From Caloramator proteoclasticus DSM 10124 (lineage in GTDB: Bacteria; Bacillota; Clostridia; Clostridiales; Caloramatoraceae): a DNA stretch of 37,810 nucleotides. Position numbers and translations under genes: made by a program. This document shows positions 32,907-37,810 of this stretch, piece after piece. The stretch spans positions 1 through 37,810 of the forward strand of contig NZ_FQVG01000025.1 in NCBI RefSeq assembly GCF_900129265.1, in the 5' to 3' direction. Under the pieces are notes generated by a model, which was given only the letters and a program-made list of their open reading frames with translations, did no database searches and was not told the DNA's origin. Position 1 is the first letter of the stretch. Every line of letters starts with the position of its first letter.

Positions 32907-34025
32907 GTGAGCGTAGCTATAAAGATTGAAAATGTTGTGAAGAAATATGAAAAGACAACTGTTATACCTAATTTATCTTTAGATATTAAAAATGGTGAGT
33001 TCTTTACATTGCTTGGTCCTTCAGGATGTGGTAAGACGACTTTATTAAGAATGATAGCAGGTTTTAATAGCATAGATGGAGGCTATATTAAATTTGATGA
33101 TGAAGTAATAAATGAAATACCAGCATATAAGAGAAATATAGGTATGGTATTTCAAAACTATGCAATTTTTCCACACTTAACAGTAAAAGAAAATGTTGAG
33201 TATGGGCTAAAATTGAGAAAAATACCAAAAGTTGAAAGTGACAGAAGAGTTGAAGAAATGCTAAGGACTGTTAAAATGTATGATTATAAGGATAGACTTC
33301 CAGATAGGTTATCTGGCGGTCAACAACAGAGAATTGCTCTTGCACGTGCAATTGTAATTCGCCCTAATGTTCTTCTGATGGATGAACCACTATCTAATTT
33401 GGATGCAAAATTAAGAATTGAAATGAGAAGTGTTATTAGAGATATACAAAAGGAGATAGGTATAACAACAGTTTATGTAACTCACGACCAAGAGGAGGCT
33501 CTTGCCATTTCTGATAGAATTGCTGTAATGAAGGAAGGAGTAGTTCAGCAGGTTGGTACACCTTGTCAAATATATAAACGTCCAGCTAATACATTTGTTG
33601 CAACCTTTATAGGAAGTTCAAACTTAGTTAGGGCAAAAATAAAGTTTGAAAATGATGATAAGTATATTGTATTCAATAGTGAATTTAAAATAAAAATGAA
33701 TAATTTAAAAAAGAGTGTAAAGGATGGACAAAGTGTTGTTGTATCAATAAGGCCAGAGGAGTTAAAGATTTCTAATAAAGGTCTTAAAGTAAAGATTTTA
33801 AAGGGAACTTTCTTTGGAAAGTTTATAAATTATGAATTTAGGTTAAATGATGACATTGTATTTGGGGACAATAAAGTGTGTGAGTTTGTTCAAGACATTT
33901 CAGATGTAAATATATTTTTAAAAGAAAATGATGAAGTGTATTTAGAACCAGATTTAAAAAGGATTAATGTTTTTGATGAAGATGGAAGTGTAAATTTAGT
34001 AGAGGATGTGATTTTATATGAATAA
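32907..34025 (+). CDS. ABC transporter ATP-binding protein
   Basis: This 372-aa ATPase has Walker A GPSGCGKTT (37-45), Q-loop FQNYAIFPHL, signature LSGGQQQR, Walker B LLMDEPLSNLD and H-loop VTHDQEEA. A TOBE-type C-terminal domain of about 130 residues follows, as in AfuC/FbpC/PotA proteins. It starts with GTG at 32907, 7 nt after AAGGGGG. Its end overlaps the permease start by 8 nt. Confidence 0.9.
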   Translation: MSVAIKIENVVKKYEKTTVIPNLSLDIKNGEFFTLLGPSGCGKTTLLRMIAGFNSIDGGYIKFDDEVINEIPAYKRNIGMVFQNYAIFPHLTVKENVEYGLKLRKIPKVESDRRVEEMLRTVKMYDYKDRLPDRLSGGQQQRIALARAIVIRPNVLLMDEPLSNLDAKLRIEMRSVIRDIQKEIGITTVYVTHDQEEALAISDRIAVMKEGVVQQVGTPCQIYKRPANTFVATFIGSSNLVRAKIKFENDDKYIVFNSEFKIKMNNLKKSVKDGQSVVVSIRPEELKISNKGLKVKILKGTFFGKFINYEFRLNDDIVFGDNKVCEFVQDISDVNIFLKENDEVYLEPDLKRINVFDEDGSVNLVEDVILYE

Positions 34026-35670
34026 GAAGATAAAATGGGATTTTTGGAGTATAGTTACTCTATCAATTTTAGTTATTTTTGCTCTGTTTTTGATATATCC
34101 TCTAACAACACTTTTCATAGATGCCTTTAAGGAGCCTTTAACATCTAAATTTACATTATCAAACTTTCAAAAGTTTTTTAGTAAAAAGTATTATTATCAA
34201 GCATTAATAAACAGCATTGTTTCGGCTACAAGTGTTACATTACTATCAATAATAATAGGTCTTCCAATTGCATATTTGATGACAGCATATAATATAAAGG
34301 GTAAAAAACTTCTTGAAATTTTAATAATAATATCTATGCTCTCTCCTCCTTTTATAGGGGCATATTCTTGGGTTTTACTTTGCGGTAGAAGTGGTGTAGT
34401 TACCAAATTTTTTAAGCAGTATCTTAATTTGAACATTCCTACGATTTATGGGTACGCAGGAATACTACTGGTGTTAACATTAAAATTATATCCATTTATT
34501 TATTTATACGTATCTGGTGCCTTAAAGAAGATAGATTCATCCTTAATTGAAGCTGCAGAGAGTTTAGGTTCAAAACCATCAAGAAAATTAGTCTTTGTTA
34601 TTATTCCTTTAATATTGCCAACACTACTTGCTGGAGGATTACTGGTATTTATGAATGCAATTGCAGATTTTGGTACACCTGTTTTAATAGGAGAAGGATA
34701 TAATGTAATGCCAACTCTAATTTATTCAGAATTTATAAGTGAAGTTGGCGGACAGGCAAATTTTGCTGCTGCAATGGCAACAGTTATGGTGTTTTTAACC
34801 TCAATAATATTTTTAATTCAAAGATATATAATAAATAAAAGGTCCTATGTTATGAGTTCACTTAGGCCGATACAGACTGGGAAATTGAAGGGTATTGGAA
34901 ACTATTTAGCACATATATTTATTTATTTTATAGTAATATTATCAATAATACCGCAAATAACAGTAATTTATACTTCGTTTTTAAATACCAAGGGAGCGAT
35001 GTTCTTACACGAATTTTCTTTAAAGAGTTATAGAACAGTATTTAGTAGATTAGGAAAATCAATTGCAAACACATATGTTTATGGACTGGTAGCAATTGTT
35101 GTTATTATTCTTATTGGAATGCTAACAGCCTATATTTCTACAAGAAGAAAAAGTACCATTACAACAATAATAGATACAGTCACAATGTTTCCATACATCA
35201 TTCCTGGTTCAGTTCTTGGAATTACACTTTTACTTGCTTTTAATAAAGGATATATTATATTAAGTGGTACAGCTACTATTATGATAATTGCTTTTGTAAT
35301 AAGAAGACTACCCTATACATTAAGGTCGAGTGCGGCAATACTATATCAAATAAGTCCAAGCATTGAGGAGGCTTCAATTAGTCTTGGTTGTTCACCAGTT
35401 AAAACCTTCTTTAAAGTTACAGCAAAAATGATGCTTCCAGGAGTCCTATCTGGTGCCATTTTAAGCTGGATTACAGTAATAAATGAATTAAGTGCATCAG
35501 TTATATTATATACATCAAATACAAGAACAATGTCTGTAACAATTTATACAGAAGTTGTAAGGGCAAGTTATGGTACAGCAGCAGCACTTTCAACAATATT
35601 AACAGCTACAACAATTGTTTCATTACTTATATTCTTTAAGTTAACAGGCAGCAAAAATATTAGCATATAA
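34018..35670 (+). CDS. ABC transporter permease, two fused domains
   Basis: This 550-aa permease consists of two tandem BPD_transp_1 halves, each with about six membrane helices. The coupling helices with EAA motifs are EAAESLGSKPSRKLVFVIIP in the first half and EEASISLGCSPVKTFFKV in the second. Fused permeases of this length are typical of AfuB/FbpB/ThiP transporters, so no partner permease is needed. It overlaps the ATPase gene and is followed 14 nt later by the HAD gene. Confidence 0.88.
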   Translation: MNKKIKWDFWSIVTLSILVIFALFLIYPLTTLFIDAFKEPLTSKFTLSNFQKFFSKKYYYQALINSIVSATSVTLLSIIIGLPIAYLMTAYNIKGKKLLEILIIISMLSPPFIGAYSWVLLCGRSGVVTKFFKQYLNLNIPTIYGYAGILLVLTLKLYPFIYLYVSGALKKIDSSLIEAAESLGSKPSRKLVFVIIPLILPTLLAGGLLVFMNAIADFGTPVLIGEGYNVMPTLIYSEFISEVGGQANFAAAMATVMVFLTSIIFLIQRYIINKRSYVMSSLRPIQTGKLKGIGNYLAHIFIYFIVILSIIPQITVIYTSFLNTKGAMFLHEFSLKSYRTVFSRLGKSIANTYVYGLVAIVVIILIGMLTAYISTRRKSTITTIIDTVTMFPYIIPGSVLGITLLLAFNKGYIILSGTATIMIIAFVIRRLPYTLRSSAAILYQISPSIEEASISLGCSPVKTFFKVTAKMMLPGVLSGAILSWITVINELSASVILYTSNTRTMSVTIYTEVVRASYGTAAALSTILTATTIVSLLIFFKLTGSKNISI

Positions 35671-35684
35671 TAGGAGGACGACCT

Positions 35685-36506
35685 ATGGATTTTAAGGGCA
35701 TATTAGTTGTATCAGATTTAGATGGTACGTTGATGGATTCTAATAAAAATATTTCAAAGAAGAATATAGAGACATTAAGGTATTTTGTTGATAAGGGAGG
35801 ATTATTCACAGTTGCTACAGGGAGAACAGAGCTAAATATAAGACCCTTCATCAAAGATTTACCAATAAACTGTCCAGCTATCCTATATAATGGTGCAGCA
35901 ATTTATGATTTTAAAAATGAAAAATTTATAAAGTATGCTTGTTTGGATAATAGTATTTTAGCTTATATAATTAGAGATATTTTATATGAATATAGTGAAA
36001 TTTGTGTACAGATTTTTACAGTTGGAAAGATGTATATAGTATCAGGTACAAGTTATATTGACCCATATGTTATAAATGAGAAACAACCTTATGAATTAGC
36101 AAATGTTTTGGATATTGTACAGGAAAATTGGCTCAAAGTTATTTTAAATGGACAAAATGAAATGCTTAAAAGTATATTAAAAAAAATAGAAGGTATTATA
36201 CCAAAAAATAAATTGAATTGTATGTTTTCTACTGATAGATATCTTGAAATTTTACCCTTTGGAGTATCAAAGGGAAGTGCATTAAAGGAGTTAATTAAAT
36301 TAATGGAGATTAATCAAAATAAGGTAGTTGCAATAGGTGATTATTGTAATGACATAGAAATGATAAAAGTGGCATTTCTTGGTGTTGCAACTGAAAATGC
36401 TCATAAGGATTTAAAAAAAGCTGCAAAATGCATAACAGTAAGCAATGACAACAATGCTGTTGCTACATTAATAAATGAAGTAATACCAGAGTTTATAAGT
36501 CTATAA
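35685..36506 (+). CDS. HAD-family (Cof-type) phosphatase
   Basis: This 273-aa cytosolic HAD phosphatase of the Cof/IIB subfamily has the nucleophile motif VSDLDGTLMDS (D11, D13), a cap domain in the middle (about 85-185), and KGSALKELIKLM plus GDYCNDIEM as motifs III/IV. Members remove phosphate from sugar phosphates and other small molecules. It is the last gene of the ABC operon (14 nt after the permease, TAGGAGG), so it may act on what the transporter brings in. A strong terminator follows. Confidence 0.85.
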   Translation: MDFKGILVVSDLDGTLMDSNKNISKKNIETLRYFVDKGGLFTVATGRTELNIRPFIKDLPINCPAILYNGAAIYDFKNEKFIKYACLDNSILAYIIRDILYEYSEICVQIFTVGKMYIVSGTSYIDPYVINEKQPYELANVLDIVQENWLKVILNGQNEMLKSILKKIEGIIPKNKLNCMFSTDRYLEILPFGVSKGSALKELIKLMEINQNKVVAIGDYCNDIEMIKVAFLGVATENAHKDLKKAAKCITVSNDNNAVATLINEVIPEFISL

Positions 36507-36507
36507 A

Positions 36508-36547
36508 AAGAGGCTGTATAGTATTTTTATTTACTATACAGCCTCTT
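36508..36547. terminator. Shared terminator between HAD gene and response regulator gene
   Basis: A perfect 16-bp stem (36508-36523 with 36532-36547) and an 8-nt loop sit between two converging genes. The stop codon of the minus-strand gene (36527-36529) lies in the loop, so its last codons form one arm. Confidence 0.85.
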
Positions 36548-37309
36548 GTCCTCCTGTTTTAGGAATTCAGTAGGAGATATATTTAGATATTTTTTAAATG
36601 TGTTAAAGAAATTTTTATAGTCCCCAAACCCGACCAAGTCAGATATTTCATATACTCTGTATTTGCCGGATATTAATAGCTCTATTGATTTTTTAATTCT
36701 ATATTGGTTTAAAATGTCCATAAAAGTCTGTGATGTTATTGCCTTGAACTTTCTACTCAAATAGCTTGGACTAACTCCAAGCATTTCGGATATACCTTCA
36801 AGTGATATTTTTTTATTATAATTATTTTTTATCTCAAGTAATGCTTGATTTACATAATAGTTATCCTTGCTGTTTATTATATATGAATCAATATCAACAA
36901 CAGTTTGATTATTTAATTCTATTTTATTTTTAATACTGTTTTTGATTTCCTGTTTAATATTGTTTATTGTTTTGATAAGTTCCTCTTCATCAATAGGTTT
37001 TAAAATATACTCAAATACTTTAAGGCTGATTGCTTGTTTTGCATATTCAAATTCTGAATAACTTGTTAAAATAATGCTATAGAATGATGCTTCTTTTGCA
37101 GCTCTCTTCAACATTTCAATTCCATCCATTATAGGCATTTTTATGTCTGTTATTACTATATCGGGCTTTTGTTCTTTTATTAAATTTAATCCATCTATTC
37201 CATTTGATGCTGTTCCTACAATAGTACAATCCATCGAGAGCCAATCTATGGTCAAAACAAGACCGTTTCTTATAATGTCTTCATCTTCTATTATAACAAC
37301 CTTAAACAT
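36527..37309 (-). CDS. YesN-type response regulator with AraC DNA-binding domain
   Basis: This 260-aa regulator has a receiver domain (about 1-120) with acidic EDED (8-11), phospho-accepting D55 in ITDIKMP and the Lys in YILKPID. The C-terminal AraC domain has two helix-turn-helices (ISLEGISEMLGVSPSYLSRKF and VYEISDLVGFGDYKNFFNTF). Such regulators usually pair with YesM-type kinases and control nearby sugar or other transport operons, so the ABC operon is the likely target. The partner kinase gene upstream is cut by the IS, which also removes the usual promoter side. ATG 37309 follows AAGGAG. Confidence 0.9.
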   Translation of the reverse strand: MFKVVIIEDEDIIRNGLVLTIDWLSMDCTIVGTASNGIDGLNLIKEQKPDIVITDIKMPIMDGIEMLKRAAKEASFYSIILTSYSEFEYAKQAISLKVFEYILKPIDEEELIKTINNIKQEIKNSIKNKIELNNQTVVDIDSYIINSKDNYYVNQALLEIKNNYNKKISLEGISEMLGVSPSYLSRKFKAITSQTFMDILNQYRIKKSIELLISGKYRVYEISDLVGFGDYKNFFNTFKKYLNISPTEFLKQEDKRLYSK

Positions 37310-37310
37310 A

Positions 37311-37483
37311 TCAACACTCCTTTTTTAAAATTAAAGGTAATGTTATGGTGACTTCAGTTCCTATGTTTTCAATACTATTAATTTCAACTCCATACTTATC
37401 TCCATATAAAAGCTGTATTCTTCTATGTACATTATATATACCTAAATGATTGCTATTGTTTTGATTTTTTTTTAATATCTTAT
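37311..37483 (-). pseudogene. YesM-type sensor histidine kinase, C-terminal remnant cut by IS
   Basis: The minus strand from the IS edge encodes the last 57 or so residues of a histidine kinase: HLGIYNVHRRIQLLYGDKYG and EVTITLPLILKK, which match the end of the HATPase_c domain. The stop is TGA at 37313-37311, one base before the regulator's start codon. The frame stops within the IS (TGA), so no fusion protein is expected. The missing kinase part should lie beyond the other IS end, outside this window. Confidence 0.85.
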
Positions 37484-37810
37484 CCTGAATTATTCATGGA
37501 ATTTATTTAAAAGAGTTCTATAGCCCATATTAACTTAATTTTTTACTAAACTGCATTTCACTTAAAAAGTGAAATAAAAACATGAAAAAGAGGGCCCAAA
37601 TTTGTTATAATATAGTTGCTAAACAAATACCAAACAAAGGGAGGGTTCTCAATGTTTAGTTTATATGATATTTGTTTAGAAAGCAATAGTAAAATACGAT
37701 TAAATTTTGATGGTGGTGACTTATCTTCTGATACAGGATTGTTATTGCTTAAAGAATTTACTCATAAAATTGGCTTCGAAAATGTAATAAAAAGTTTATT
37801 TAAAACAAAT
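37484..37810 (+). mobile_element. IS1380-type insertion sequence, right copy, truncated by window edge
   Basis: The element starts at 37484 with CCTGAATTATTCATGG and contains the leader hairpin, GGGCCC, TATAAT (37606-37611) and the transposase start, identical by eye to the left copy in reverse. It interrupts the histidine kinase gene. Terminal base CC and the transposase type fit IS1380. The far end and any target duplication are not visible. Confidence 0.87.
37652..37810 (+). CDS. IS1380-family transposase, N-terminal part
   Basis: Only the first 53 residues are visible. They begin at ATG 37652 after GGGAGG and contain NFDGGDLSSDTGLLLLKEF, the family mark near the N-terminus. The gene runs off the right edge. 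The promoter candidate is TATAAT at 37606-37611 with a weak -35 box. Confidence 0.8.
   Translation, partial: MFSLYDICLESNSKIRLNFDGGDLSSDTGLLLLKEFTHKIGFENVIKSLFKTN

Noticed and set aside
1-37810. Composite transposon made by the two IS copies
   Set aside because: The segment between them holds mostly core metabolic genes with uniform composition, and the outer IS ends and target duplications are not visible. Repeat-bounded contig ends explain it better.

Overview
The window is AT-rich with short intergenic gaps, strong GGAGG-type ribosome binding sites, AGA/ATA-rich codon use, a Spo0E-like protein, an amino-acid-fermenting ferredoxin oxidoreductase and butyrate-kinase genes. This points to an anaerobic, spore-forming Clostridia (Bacillota). 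A Caloramator-like or other Clostridiaceae genus is possible, but the genus is a guess. No rRNA, tRNA or CRISPR array was seen.

Layout. Both ends are the same insertion sequence (IS1380-type transposase start) in inverted orientation: 1-325 pointing left and 37484-37810 pointing right, identical by eye. After the left IS come: a CoA-disulfide-reductase/rhodanese fusion; a MjaI-like type II restriction-modification pair followed by a radical SAM gene (2.5-5.6 kb); a cell-envelope cluster of a 66-aa protein, an ATP-grasp ligase, a divergent MurE-like ligase and an Asp/Glu-type racemase (5.9-9.6 kb); a Spo0E-like protein not longer than 56 aa, with a hairpin over its ribosome binding site; a Nudix hydrolase; and a YfcC-type carrier. 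Next is a 333-bp imperfect palindrome with a GC-rich double-hairpin core, then a CadC/CadA metal-efflux operon with a clear operator.

From 15 to 25 kb lie a pepD dipeptidase (minus strand), a complete fructose operon (HPr, FruR, FruK, EIIA, EIIBC) with a textbook promoter and twin repeats, a DUF1540 mini-protein (minus strand), an L,D-transpeptidase, and the c-di-AMP genes cdaA-cdaR with an FAD-dependent dehydrogenase. From 25 to 31.7 kb a single long operon holds buk-ptb-buk, a MinD-like ATPase and a four-subunit 2-oxoacid:ferredoxin oxidoreductase. Together these could turn branched-chain 2-oxoacids into acyl-CoA, acyl phosphate and then acid plus ATP. From 31.8 to 36.5 kb is an AfuABC-like ABC transporter with a HAD phosphatase, best read as sugar-phosphate (or other organophosphate) uptake. 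It converges on a YesN-type response regulator whose partner histidine kinase has been cut by the right-hand IS.

Most likely places for undescribed biology: the ligase/ligase/racemase cluster, which may add a (D-)amino acid to a muramyl or other precursor; the radical SAM gene attached to the restriction system; the large palindrome at 12051-12383; and the MinD-like ATPase in the oxidoreductase operon.
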